A stretch of 64,000 nt of DNA from Quercus robur (lineage: Eukaryota > Streptophyta > Magnoliopsida > Fagales > Fagaceae): assembly GCF_932294415.1 (NCBI RefSeq), contig NC_065538.1, positions 18,451,656-18,515,655 on the forward strand, given 5' to 3'. Position 1 is the first letter of the stretch, and every line of letters starts with the position of its first letter. The notes beneath the pieces were generated by a model that worked only from the letters and a program-made list of their open reading frames with translations, was not told the origin of the DNA and searched no databases. The position numbers and the translations under genes were made by a program. Of this stretch, positions 24,291-35,596 are shown in pieces.

Positions 24291-25639
24291 CTATCATTTG
24301 CTAGATTCCAAGCTTCCTGCCTCAGTTCTGGAGGTGTTTCGAGAATGGCAAGGTAGTTAGATATGAATTTACGAGGATGTTCAACATGACAAACAAATCC
24401 CATCTCTTTCAATATATGTCTTTCTGTTCTGCTCAAGTCAGTCTTGAGGTCATGATATTTCTGTTAGAAAAGTAATAGGATAAACAAAGAAGCCATGAGA
24501 ATTTATTGCATTTTTAGAGAAAAATAGGAGGATTATGTTAGTGCAAAGACACCTGAAGTGCTAAAATTAACCACCTATTCAGACAAAGCCATTATACTCG
24601 TGGTTGCCAAAAAGAAAAAAAGAGTGAAAATTAAATTCTTGTGCCGAAGAAGAAAATGATAAACAGGTAATTCCATGGAAAAGAAGACCTGTGAACCAAT
24701 CTCCAAATGCTCTATCGGTAAGTTCTCCATCGTACATTCTATCCTGTGGAAAAAAGTAAGGATTTAGATTGCTTTCCTTGGGCTTTCCTTGAGCTTTGAT
24801 GCAAGCCACAAGCAGCTTGCAGCAACTTTCTGCAAAAAACTATCATATCCCAGAAAATTAATGGATAAGTTACATGGGCATAGAAGTTTTATGCTGTTCC
24901 AAGTTAGTAACACAACTATTATTCATTTGTTGCTAAGAAAATGTAAGAATAAAAATACATTCTGGAAAACAAGGACCTTAATTCAATGAAGCTCAAGGCA
25001 ACTATTGGACTTGGTAGAGGTGAATTACAAATACAAAACTAGTGGTAAATTATCAATTATCCCAAAAGCTTAACTAATAGAAAGTAGTGTATTTAATTAT
25101 CTAACCATAATTCTAACACTCCCTTCATGTATTATCTCAAACTCTCTCTTAAGAAGTGAGGCCCAACACATGGGATTTTTAACATTTTTAATGAAAGTTG
25201 GAGTAAAGGTAGGGTTCAAACTCATGACCACCAGTGTTGATACCCTGATAAATCACTAATTGTCCCAAAAACTTCAACTATTAGGAAATTGTGAATTTAA
25301 CCATAATTCCAACAATTAGAACATCATGGATACATTTCAAAGAAAACTTTTCTTTCCTACATTTATTCTCAATGTATAGGGAGAATGATAAGAGACAAAA
25401 CTTAACCTTAAAATTGAAGCGGGCAAACGATTTCTTGCAATAGAAACGATGTTATAGAACCTGCTCGGTCGGCACAGCTTCAGGTCTAGTACAAAGATTA
25501 AGGTAACATACTGAACCAACAAAATTAAGAAAAGTAAACAATTTCATAAACCCAACATATAAAGAAATCAAAAAAACAGGATACAGTTTAAGCAAGATGC
25601 CACTTTCTTGGATGAGATCACAGCCATAGATTCATAAGG
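24291..25639 (-). pseudogene. Cyclin-L (SR-like cyclin) pseudogene
   Basis: Four minus-strand exon-like blocks with splice borders: 25585-25639, 25407-25485, 24689-24829 and 24291-24460. They read IYGCDLIQESGILLKL; PEAVPTEQVL, stop, HRFYCKKSFARFNFK; KVAASCLWLASKLKESPRKA with IECTMENLPIEHLEIG; and DLSRTERHILKEMGFVCHVE with ETPPELRQEAWNLAND. That is the cyclin fold of plant cyclin-L, the partner of CDK11/CDKG-type kinases in RNA processing. At least three in-frame stops are visible: TTA TGA just before IYGCD, CTA TAA CAT in block 2, and ATC TAA ATC in block 3. The N terminus, second cyclin half and RS tail are missing. Retained introns rule out a processed pseudogene. Confidence 0.85.
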
Positions 25640-25783
25640 CTGCCACATCATAACAAATACAAAATTTTAGTCTAAACATACCCATCAAAATTATTATTTT
25701 GATTTTACAAGTCACAAACTTGAAACTGTGTATAAACATGAATGAAGCATTTAGATTGAGAAAATCTGGAGATTACCTTAATT

Positions 25784-26204
25784 ATTGTAAGGGCGTCTCT
25801 AGCTCCTATCACCATTGAACTCATCGGAGGAGGGCGGGTCTGGCTGTTGGGGGGTGGACCGGTGGTAGTGTGGTGATGCAGAGGCCAGTAAGGGGATGAG
25901 AACTATAATCTGGAGTCTGGTCTTAACAATCCACAATGGATTTGTTGTGAATGAAATGATAAAAGGGGAAAAAAAAATAGGAAAAGCAGTGATGCCCAGT
26001 CCTTTTTTTGTTTGTTTTGGTTTTTCCCAATTCCAAAAGAGAATGAATTAATAGAGAAAAGTAATTGAGTTTGATCAAAGCAAAGAAACAAATTTTAAAG
26101 AGAGAGAGAGAGAAACCTGTGCTGCGAATGAGAAGAATACCTCTGAAGCAAACGGAGGCAGCACTCCTCACCCTTTTGCCCCATCGCTCTTCGGATCAAA
26201 ATAA
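25784..26204 (-). other. Putative first exons of an unidentified gene fragment
   Basis: On the minus strand an ATG near 26186 opens a frame MGQKGEECCLRLLQRYSSHS that ends at a possible donor CACAG|GTTTCT. A second exon-like block (about 25784-25897) contains MSSMVIGARDALTIIK, ending AAG|GTAATC. I could not join the two blocks in one frame with ordinary splice sites, and I do not recognise either. They may be the 5' part of a fragment captured next to the cyclin-L piece, a 5' UTR, or chance. Confidence 0.25.
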
Positions 26205-26636
26205 CGCCTCCATTCCCGATACCCCCATCTCACTCTCTCTGTCTCTCCCTGTGTGATTTCAAAGTCTAAAACAGAGTGTGGGTTTTTGCGAGGATTCTTA
26301 TTTATGGCCCCGATTTTTGAGTGTTGCTCAATTCAACGGTAACATTTTTTGAAATTCAAAAGAATTCTGTAGTTGGACTTGGATCATGCTTGGATCACTG
26401 CTGGCTTATGCTCGTTTTAATTGGGCCTAAAATAACGATAGTGTTTTTCTAGCCCACTAAAAAAAAAACTAAATTTATTAGTGTATATATTAAAAAAATC
26501 ACTAATGTGAAGTGGAAATTTTCCATAATAAATAAATAAATAAATAAAGTTGATTTTTGTTATAGGTTTTCACATCCAAATTTTGATGATATTTTAGTGA
26601 TTACCATTTGTCGATCATAACAAAAAAAAGGTGATA

Positions 26637-26838
26637 GGGTTTGTTTGAGATCCGCTTATTTTGTTGAAACTGAAATTGAAATTTTTTGCTGAAAGTACTG
26701 TAGATAAAAGTAAAAGTTAGCTGAAATAGTAAGTAGGACCCATGAATAATACCAAAAAGTACAGTGGGACTCACGAATAATAGCAAAATTAAGTTGAATA
26801 GTAAAATAAGCTGGCTTTTTAATTTATAACCAAACACA
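26637..26838 (-). mobile_element. MITE-like element, orientation 1
   Basis: About 200 bp with TTGTTGAAACTGAAATTG, GCTGAAAGTACTGTAGATAA and AGTAGGACCCATGAATAAT, ending in CCAAACACA. It is a near reverse complement of the element at 27934-28142. This type of short repeat, with a GTTTG-type end and a GGGACTCAC/GGACCCAT core, is common in plant genomes. It is non-coding, and I could not establish terminal target duplications. Confidence 0.6.
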
Positions 26839-27064
26839 CACATAGTGTAAGGAAAGTAGGATATTGTTAGCGTAAATAATTTTTTTTTTTATAATGTATT
26901 TACCTTTTTTTTTTTTTTTTGAGAAATCTAAAGAGAGAGTTAGCTTAGCCTATTGTGGGCATAAATATATATTTTATTTACTTTGATATATATGCTATTT
27001 GAGTAGCTTTTACATTATATATGGAGTTCAGAGTATAGATTCTCTACCTATTTATTTTGATTTC

Positions 27065-27739
27065 TGTGGGCCAGAAAATTCATGGCCCAGGCCCGCCCTA
27101 TATCAAGGCTCAAGGTCTGATCTGAGGAGACCTATTGCCAAGAAAGAGTTTAATGCACGGATAGGATAGGTGAAAAGACTACTCATACTGTAAGAGAGAA
27201 CTCTGTGCCTGACAAGCCCCTATTTTTGACCAAGCTATTCAACCTTTACGTCTACTCCCAGCCATTGGAGGTAGGGGCGGATAGGACAAGTCTTCTGCCC
27301 GAAGAAAAAGCTCACACGTGGACCCTAAAGGGAGGGAGGAATACAAGTATAAAAGGAAACGAAAGCCAGAAGGAGAGGGAGGGGGCCAAAAAGTAGAGCC
27401 TCCCATCTCACCTCCAGGAGAAGGACTCCAGGGGTGAGAACACCTTAACTATGTATGCACACCACCACAAAAAACCCACCCCCGGGTAACCGGGGAAGAC
27501 CTTGATGCTCCTCGGACCGATTCCAAGGAGTCCAATCCCTCAGGCTACGAAGCTGTAGGGCTGGGATGTCCAGACTGAAACCCTTTTTTACATGAGTTCC
27601 CCTAAATTCAGGTCCGGATCATCGCCTCGTGATCAAAAGCCAGCCTTTTAAGCCCACTCTCTACAAATCATATTGTGAGGGATCTTTCATGTGCGAGCCC
27701 AACGTCACTCTTGGGCTGTTAAATAATCGTGTCCCTACA
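27065..27739 (+). mobile_element. Solo LTR, 675 bp, with 5-bp target duplication
   Basis: It begins TGTGGGCCAGAAAATTC and ends GTGTCCCTACA. It is flanked by ATTTC at 27060-27064 and 27740-27744, a perfect 5-bp duplication. A GTATAAAAGGAAACG promoter-like motif lies near 27348. The ends resemble the LTRs at 9712 and 14849 (TGTGGG start, TCCCTACA end, GTGCGAGCCCAAC near the 3' side), so it belongs to a related family. No internal region remains, as expected after LTR-LTR recombination. An open frame at 27205-27396 lies wholly inside it and is not a gene. Confidence 0.9.
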
Positions 27740-27933
27740 ATTTCATTGAGCTAAATTATTATATTTAATATTCTAATTTAATTTGTATATTTTTATTTTG
27801 GCATTTGTGAACAACAACAAATGGAATGGTTACCTAATGATATTATATGCTACATGGTGATATTTTGGAGTTTAATTCTTGTTGAGGCAATTTCAAAACT
27901 TTTTTTGCATGGTGAATGAAATGATGAAATTTA

Positions 27934-28142
27934 GTGTTTGTTTAGGACAAGCTAAAAATTTCAGCTTATTTGCAATTTCAGCTTATTTTTAATGCTATTC
28001 ATGAGTTTCATTACACTTTTTTATACTATTCAATGTATTCATGGGTTTTATTATACTATTCAGCTAATTTTTACTTTTATCAACAATACTTTCAGTAAAA
28101 AATTTTCAGTTTCAATTAAATAAGTTGTTTCCAAATGAACAC
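27934..28142 (+). mobile_element. MITE-like element, orientation 2
   Basis: About 210 bp from GTGTTTGTTTAGGACAAGC to TTTCCAAATGAACAC. Its reverse complement matches the element at 26637-26838 in order: the CTTATTT and GAAACTGAAA blocks, then CTGAAAGTA and GATAAAAGTAAAA, then an AGCTGAA block and CCATGAAT. The two copies flank the solo LTR in opposite orientations. Confidence 0.6.
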
Positions 28143-29217
28143 TTATTTTGTATGAATGGATTTAATTTTTTTATTTATGTATTTTAATACTTGAATAGGT
28201 TTTATCTGTTTATGTATGAACAAATTTATGAAATATGTGGAACTTATTTCATTCACCATGTATGAACATGATTTTTTTATGTATGATATATGGTTGTTGT
28301 ATGGATAATTGGACTTTTTCTTTTATGAATACTTGATAAATGGACAATTAGACATCTAACAGGTTGCTAGCTAAATAATTAGAGTTTAAGCTTGCCCATG
28401 TAATTGGACACAGCTAAATAAATAGAAGTTTTTATTTGCTTGAAGTTTTGAATATGTTGATGTATAGATATTGGGCTTGAGAGCCCCGATTTTTTTAAAG
28501 ATATTTTACTAATTTTTCAAATCAATTAAACCAATCACATAAACTGCACCGCTTTAGGTCGAAAAACTGACCTTGGACGGTGTGCATTGATTTGGTTATG
28601 GGGAAACCGATACTAATTAGTTTGGTTACAAATTTGGAAAAAAAAAATGATTTAACTGAACTGTCCACACCCTTTGTCATAGACTTTGGCATTGTAAGAA
28701 ATAGATACACTTAACTTTATATTTCGTAAATTTAGTACATAAACTTTGATATTGTAACAATAAGACCGCCTTAACTTTTTTAATTTTTTTTTCTCCAATT
28801 TAAACTGTTTTAGCACCAAATCATTATAAATAAATTAAAAAAAATAAAATGAAGGTGTTATATTTTTAGGGGGTATATTGCTTATAGTACCAACACTTAT
28901 ATACTAAATTAGCTATAAATTAACTAAAATAAAAGTTACATGATCTATTTGTTACGGTACAAAAGTTTATCTGCTAAAATTAAAAAAAAGTTCTTCCAAA
29001 AAAAAAAAAAAAAAATCAAAATGTTTGGTCGGGCCCACCCAATTTTGCTTAAGCAAACTCGGGCGAGTGCAACTCCGAGTCGTCACTCACTGCTACGCTC
29101 CAGAATAATGAAAAAACCACACAAAATAAAAATAGCCCGCCTTTCACAATAAATTCAAACACACAGCGAGAGGAGAGCCCCAACGTTTCTCACAGATAGA
29201 GAGAGAGAGAGAGAGAG
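28143..29217. promoter_or_regulatory. Upstream region of gene A
   Basis: AT-rich and non-coding. The last 25 bases before the ATG at 29218 are a GA microsatellite, as is common in plant 5' UTRs. No convincing TATA box was fixed. Confidence 0.35.
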
Positions 29218-29464
29218 ATGTTAAAGAACGAAGCGAAATCGAAGTCGAAGACGGTAAGGAAGCCATTGAGAGACGTATCCAACAAGAAGTATAATAATGG
29301 CGGAACGTTCTCGAAACCCTTGGATATGAAGAAGGATCTCAGATTTTCAGAGAAAGAAGAGGATCGGTGTAAGGGAGTGGAAGAAGAAGTAGATGAAGAA
29401 GATGGATCGCTCGACCGCCTTCTGCTCGTCCAGTCCGATCTCTCCTCTCTCGTCCATCAGGTCA

Positions 29465-29504
<40 letters not shown>

Positions 29505-31079
29505 TACGATCTGTTTGTTTCTTGAGAAAATGATTTCGAATAACAAGGATTGCATCTTGCTCTGTGTAATTTACAATCCCGACGAAAATTTTGCTCAGTC
29601 TTTGTTTCATTCGGCTTTTGCAAGTTTGATCGGATTTGTGCTTGACTCTCTCTCTCTCTCTCTCTCTCTCTGTGTCAGCTTTTGTGTTTGTTTGGTTGCT
29701 CGGAAAGTGTGGGAGGCTATATTTGTGTTTTTGAATACTTAGCTTCAAATTGAAAGAGAAATTTACTGAGTGCATTTCAAATTACAGATTGCACAGTGTT
29801 GTAGTTGTAGGTACTTGGATCTTATAGTTTGATAAATCTTGTTCTTATTGTGATTTGGTTTTGATTTTCGAAATGTATAGGAAATTTTTAATTTAGGAAA
29901 TGATTCAAGGCACAGTTTTTATCTATATGTTCTCAATGAAATATCAGTTATTTTATAATTTGTTGGTCTTAGACAGTGGTTATAGTTTAATATTGGTTTC
30001 AATTTCATATTGTTTTCATTTTGTGTTGTACTGTTATATAATTCTTCTGTGGTTTGAATATGTAAAAATTTGAGAATGTTTACTTGGCTGCCTCACTCTT
30101 CTGTTTAATTGGATTTGAATTGCTTGGTATTTTTTGGGAATATATTTTTTAAGTGAACAAGATAGGCAGGTTTTTTGAAATTGGTGTATGCAATATAAGG
30201 TTTTTATAATCAATGTTTGTTTGATTGGGAAAATATCTTCTTCTTTTTTTCGTCATCTACTTATAATTTTAGGCCATGGTTTGTGTTTTTGCTTGTATTT
30301 TTTTTTTTTTTTTTTAATTTTTAGATATGATAATATTTAAACATATTCCGCTCTATGATGAGTGCTCTTTATCATTGGGCCAAGACACTAATTGATTTTT
30401 GGTGTAAGCAGGAATCAAAAATCTTTGATTTGACAACAAGAAACTTCACCAATTGAACTAATTGGATTTGGAACCCACATGTTTGTGTTTGTGATTAGAA
30501 ATATACTTTTGCTTCCATTTTGGGGGGTGGGGGGGTTGTTTGAGAATTTTGGTATGAAATGTTCACTTTCTTGTTAGATATCCCTGCTTTTTGTTTAATT
30601 TGCCATTAGGAACTATAGCATTATAATTCATAGAATAAGATTGGATAAACCTGGAAGGTTGTGTGCATGATGACAAATTGAATCTTAAATTGGTCATTTT
30701 TTGACAATCTTCAATTGTTTCTGTCTAGCAACAGTTCTTCATTTTAGAATCAAACCATTATTGTGGGAAGGGCACCTGTTGGACACAGATGTGCACATTA
30801 TTCACTGTATCGAATTTATATTTTGGTGAAACTTTTGTGCTAGACTTCTTTAGTTTGGATTTATATTTTTATTTGAACTTGGGTTTTAGCAACTATGACA
30901 TCAACATGTGGCATTGCCAAAGATGTTGACATTTAAAAAATGGGAATGTTGTGAGAATATGTTTGTGGTGGTTTAGGTTCAAACTTTCATATACCATTAT
31001 ATATTGACCTTGGAGAACTGGTTAAGATAGTAACTGTTTTTTCTTACCTAGTTGAACTGAGGACAACATGTATTTCAGG

Positions 31080-31110
<31 letters not shown>

Positions 31111-33022
31111 GACTGAATGGTAACAGCATGTTGAGACTGGAGTGTGTCCCAGCTTTAAGTTTAATCAATTTTATAATATATATGAGTGAACCAGCAGATC
31201 TTTGCATATTATTTAAGATGGTTTGTTGAACCTTCTTAAAAAGATTTACTTACAGTTTAGTTGTGTCTTATGCTGGTAAATTGATTTATTTACACATCTT
31301 GCTTATACTTCAATTGGCTGATTTCTAGTTTTGAAGAAGTTTCAAAACTTTTCTCCAGCAGGTGTGAATATGTATATTTGTACTGCTTTTACTATGCTGA
31401 GCCACTTGTTATCATCAAACTAGTTTATGCCTATACACCATTAGCTTTTATTTTTCTGTGATTGATCATTATTGTTGTGTTGTCATTGCTTCTCTTACAT
31501 GGGGTTCTCTTTCTCTGAGACCTTTTTTTTGGTTGCTAAATTATGCATGAAATGGCAGTTTGATGAGCTCGTTGTGCAAGCATTTAAACTGAAGTCAACG
31601 AGCAAACAGGGGAGAATAGAAATTGAATCTTTCACGCATTTCTTGTCTGAAATGCTTTCTTCTTTAAAGGTTAATCCTACCTTCTATCAGTATATCACAC
31701 TTCTATTTCCATACATTCTCTTTCTGATATGGGTTATCATTTCTCAAAATGTAGCCATGGCTTCCCAGATTTCAGAAGGTTCTCTCCAGTCCTTCGGCAG
31801 AGTCTGAAAATCAGTTGGGACAGACTGGGGAAAGTAAAATAGTTTCTTCGATTAATGACATTGAAAGTGATGCTGTTGACAGTCCAGAAGAAACCAAGTT
31901 GGATTCATTAATCTCTCCTTCTCCCCTTGTATCATGGCGTGCTGACTGCACTGTTGAGAGAGGTAGACAGCTTTTTTTGCTTACACCTCTTCCTATATCA
32001 AAAACATTATCGTCCAAATGTCAGGGCCCATCTAAATCAGTATTTGAAAGGAATACTTCCAATACTGCTTCTGAGCAGCCAACTTTTTGTACTCTTTTAG
32101 AAGATGTAAATGATGATTTACTTGAAAGTGTTCCCATAAGGCCAACTACAAGTAAGCCTTCTGATTCTGCTACCACTGAATTTAGAAAAACTTTACAGTC
32201 TGAATTTGCATCTTTGTCCTGTTTTTCAAAAAAGGAGTGCTCCATGCTTGTTATGACTCCATGCTCGAAAATGTCACCTCCAAAATCTTGTGTATTGCTT
32301 GAACCTATATCTGAGACCTCTCATCAAGGCAATTACAGGTTTCGTAAGGCTACCCCATTTCCTGTTGGGATTAATTGCAGTAGATCACAACTTTCTGAAT
32401 CCTCTAGCAGTGATACTTCTGAAGGTCTTGCTTTCAAGTATCCTGAGCTCTTAGGGATTCAAGGGGCTTATAAACCTGGGATTGGAAAGAAAAAGGCAGA
32501 AGCATCGCCAGGCTGGTTTGTGTCACCTCCTAAAACTTGCGTCTTACTTCAGCCACCTGATGAGAAATCATTGAATGATGCAGCTGATGGCTGCCAGATG
32601 CCTTCGTCTCATGTTTTCAATAATCAAAAGAACTTGTCATTTGCAAAGCAAGACAATGTCCAATGTGGTGTTCTGCAAACCAGCAAATCTTGTAACCAAG
32701 GTATTGCTTTATAATTTTTATCTTCTTTTGGTTAATGCAGCATTTCAAATGTGATATGTACTTATTAAGTTTCTCCCTTTCCACAGAAACTCTTGGTGGC
32801 AATTTAGCATCCATAGACAGCACTCCAATGTGGAGGGAACCCGAAAGCACAATCCACCGAGGCAAATGTCCCGGTGAGAATACTTTAAAGAAAGAGTTGT
32901 GGACAAGGTTTGAAGCAGCATCCACTCATGGGCTTCGTTTTAATGCCTCTGTGCCTGAAAATACTGCTTCTAAAGGATTTCTTGACTTACTCGACGAGGC
33001 CTCTTGTGACGAAGAAAGTTAA
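29218..33022 (+). CDS. Gene A: unidentified plant protein, 4 exons, 511 aa
   Basis: Exons 29218-29460, 31559-31669, 31755-32700 and 32787-33022 have GT..AG borders, and the frame is kept to a TAA (1536 nt). The protein starts MLKNEAKSKSKTVRKPLRDV, a lysine-rich segment, followed by an acidic stretch and LLLVQSDLSSLVHQ. Exon 2 gives FDELVVQAFKLKSTSKQGR, which looks helical. The long exon 3 is serine/proline-rich, with LVSWRADCTVERGRQLFLLT and two similar motifs, PPKSCVLLEP and PPKTCVLLQP. The end is KGFLDLLDEASCDEES. No membrane segment or signal peptide is visible. I considered an ALC-interacting or TRM-type nuclear/microtubule-associated family but cannot support it from sequence. Three decayed copies nearby keep the same intron positions, which supports the exon model. 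Confidence 0.75.
29461..29672. repeat. CT microsatellites in intron 1 of gene A
   Basis: CT runs at about 29467-29501 and 29644-29672, just after the donor of exon 1. A separate TA run lies at about 31084-31108 in the same intron. Their lengths are likely polymorphic. Confidence 0.85.
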
Positions 33023-35596
33023 AATGGTTGCGGGTTTGAGCCAGCAAACGTAAATTTTTTTTCATTTATTTTTGGATATGTAAATGGTGGTTCTTGTTGT
33101 ATGCTAGAACAGGAGAACTATTTAGGGGCTCGGTCATTGGTTTTGTACCACCTATGACACATGTATCCTTTGGTGGCACAGGCGCTTTTGTTCGCTGATC
33201 AATTTTTCGATAATACATATGTTGCTTATAATTTGTATGGAATGTGTATCAGATATAATCTGAATTCAAAAACATATCCGAAGAGTAATTGCATTTGTGA
33301 GCATGCTTGCAAGACTAGACACAAATTTGAATTAACACCCAAAAAAAAGGTACTGAAAACCTCAACAGCCCTACTCTGTTTTTGCTGTGTAGTATTCTTC
33401 TGCCAATGTTTTGTTAGTTTGAGAGCTGTTGATATTGTAAAGATTGGTTAGAAGTCTGCAGTATTACATCTCATAGATGCGTACATGGTATTCCCCAAAA
33501 TGTGGTAAACAAGGAGGATGCTAATAAGTATAAATAGGATTCAGTTGCTGTCCACCTTTGACCACTAACCCGTGCTGCAAAAATTTGCTTCCTGATACAT
33601 GTGGCGTATTTCAGCTCTCCAGGGTTTTAGAATGCAGAGATTCCTGCTCCCATGCAATAATTGACATCATTACTCCATTTAGAGCTTAATTGGATTTAGA
33701 AAATGCTTACATTACAAAATATTTGGATCATCTTCGCAACTTTATATCAATGTGTCTTGACATGAATAATTAACCAAGTCATTTTGAATTGATTGTAAGT
33801 TAAGCATGTAAACACCGTTTCAGCAAAAAGACAACTTCGGGAGCCTAATAAACAAGAAGACAACGTTATAAACTCATTTAATCAAGACTCTTTCAAAGCC
33901 CAAGACACAAAAAAAGTCAAACATTTCCTGATCCACCATATAAACAGACAAAACCAGGCCTATGAATTAGACAAACTGCAAGAAAGAGTGTAAAACCTCC
34001 ACCAAGGCTTCCAAGTCCATTAAGAAAAGCTATTATAAATTGGAGTTCTTCAAGCCTAAAAGCAAGCCAAGCCCACTTGGAGCCCAATTTGCAACTCAAG
34101 TCTAAACCTGAAGCAACATTCGGCTGGTGAACTCGTAGTCTTGAACTGGAATCAAGTCACCGAATCAGAAGCACGTCACACCATTGTCTACGAGAGAGCC
34201 ACTTGCCTTACCAAAAAAGAGAAAAGAAATAAAAGAGAGCCACTTGCTAGACAATAGACTTGCATGATAAATTTTTTTGAGAAACAAATGCACACAAACT
34301 AAAAGGAGAGGGAAAAGGGTTCACACATTACAATCTCCACTCAAATAATAATTAGTTATTTAGGTTTTCCTGTGTAACCTTTAGTTCATTTATGTTTAGA
34401 TGGAAACATGCTTTTGTAGTAAATTTAAACATGAATCACGTGTAGTAACATAAGAATTGCACTTTATTAGATGTAACACACACTCACATTATATATTATT
34501 ATGTATATATTTTTAATTAAATTAATAATTTTAATTATAAATTTATAATTTCAATATTATTAATTATTTATATATGATGTCAGTGGTCAGGCCATAGAAT
34601 CGGGAACCTTTCTAGTTCTTTGTTTTGTTTGATTTTTCAAACCATGCAAAAACCTCTCTACCGTATTTAAACCGATTGCAAAATATGTTCATTGCACTGC
34701 TAATCATGGTGGAGGTGCAAAAACGGGTGTCATGCAGTTTTCAATTCTGTTTTTAAAAAAACTGCAAAAAAATCATATCGCACCTATTAATACATAGGTT
34801 TTATTTTATAATTAATTTGCTAATATAGTAAAAAACATATAAAAACTGATCAAACCAAACCGCATCTCATTGCACTGCACAATAATCGATCTATTAAGGT
34901 GAGGTGCGGTGACACTTTTGGGCAAATTGCATCAAACAAACCATGTTCGGCCCTACCTAAAACTGTTGTGGTGTTAGGATTAAAAAAAAAAAAAAAAATC
35001 AACGTTTTAAAAAAAAAAAAAAAAAACCCAACAATACTTTTTTTTTTCCTTATAAAATATTAAATGAAAAATTATATAATAAATATATGAGAGTAAATTT
35101 ACACAAATTATTTTATACCCTCTCATTTTTCTTCCCAATTAATCAACATAATTTTTCACTCTTCCACTTTTCTGTCATCCATTCAAATACATATAAAATT
35201 AAATCTTTCCTAAATCTCACTTTTTCCATAACCAAGCCTTTAACTCCTAATGAGATATTTTAATCCTTTTTTTGATGAACTGAGATATTTTAATCCTATA
35301 TCACATCGTGGATCTTAATTACATGATTTACATCCACTAAGTCCACTTCTTCTTTATCTTTTTCTTTTTGAAGAATCCACTCCACTTAAGCACCAGATAA
35401 ACCTATCCAATAACTTATTTTAAATTATATATCTTTTTAAGAAGATATTTTAAGTTATATTAATCGTTTAAGAAGCCCAAAATATTAATTTCCATTTCCT
35501 TACAAAAACAGGACAAAAGAAGAAGCACAGCTGCTAGCATTCTCACTTTCATTCATATTGTTATCAATAAAAATTTGCATCTCCATTCTCCAAATT
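33023..35596. other. Intergenic region between gene A and the CNL pseudogene
   Basis: No coding sequence is recognised. The first few hundred bases are the 3' flank of gene A: CATATCCGAAGAGTAATTGC at about 33275 has relatives at 41147 and 51590, which links the duplicated copies. The region also has A-tracts at about 34981-35026. The last 60 bases before 35597 are the remaining 5' leader of the CNL pseudogene. Confidence 0.5.

Noticed and set aside
22620-26600. Helitron or Pack-MULE boundaries around the gene fragments
   Set aside because: I looked for CTRR with a terminal hairpin, and for long inverted repeats with a 9-bp duplication, and found neither convincingly.
29218-29742. Extension of gene A exon 1 through the CT repeat to 29742
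   Set aside because: The extra part is low-complexity SLSLSLS. The CAG|GT donor at 29460 keeps the frame into exon 2, and copy 2 has the same border (CACCAG|GTATAA).
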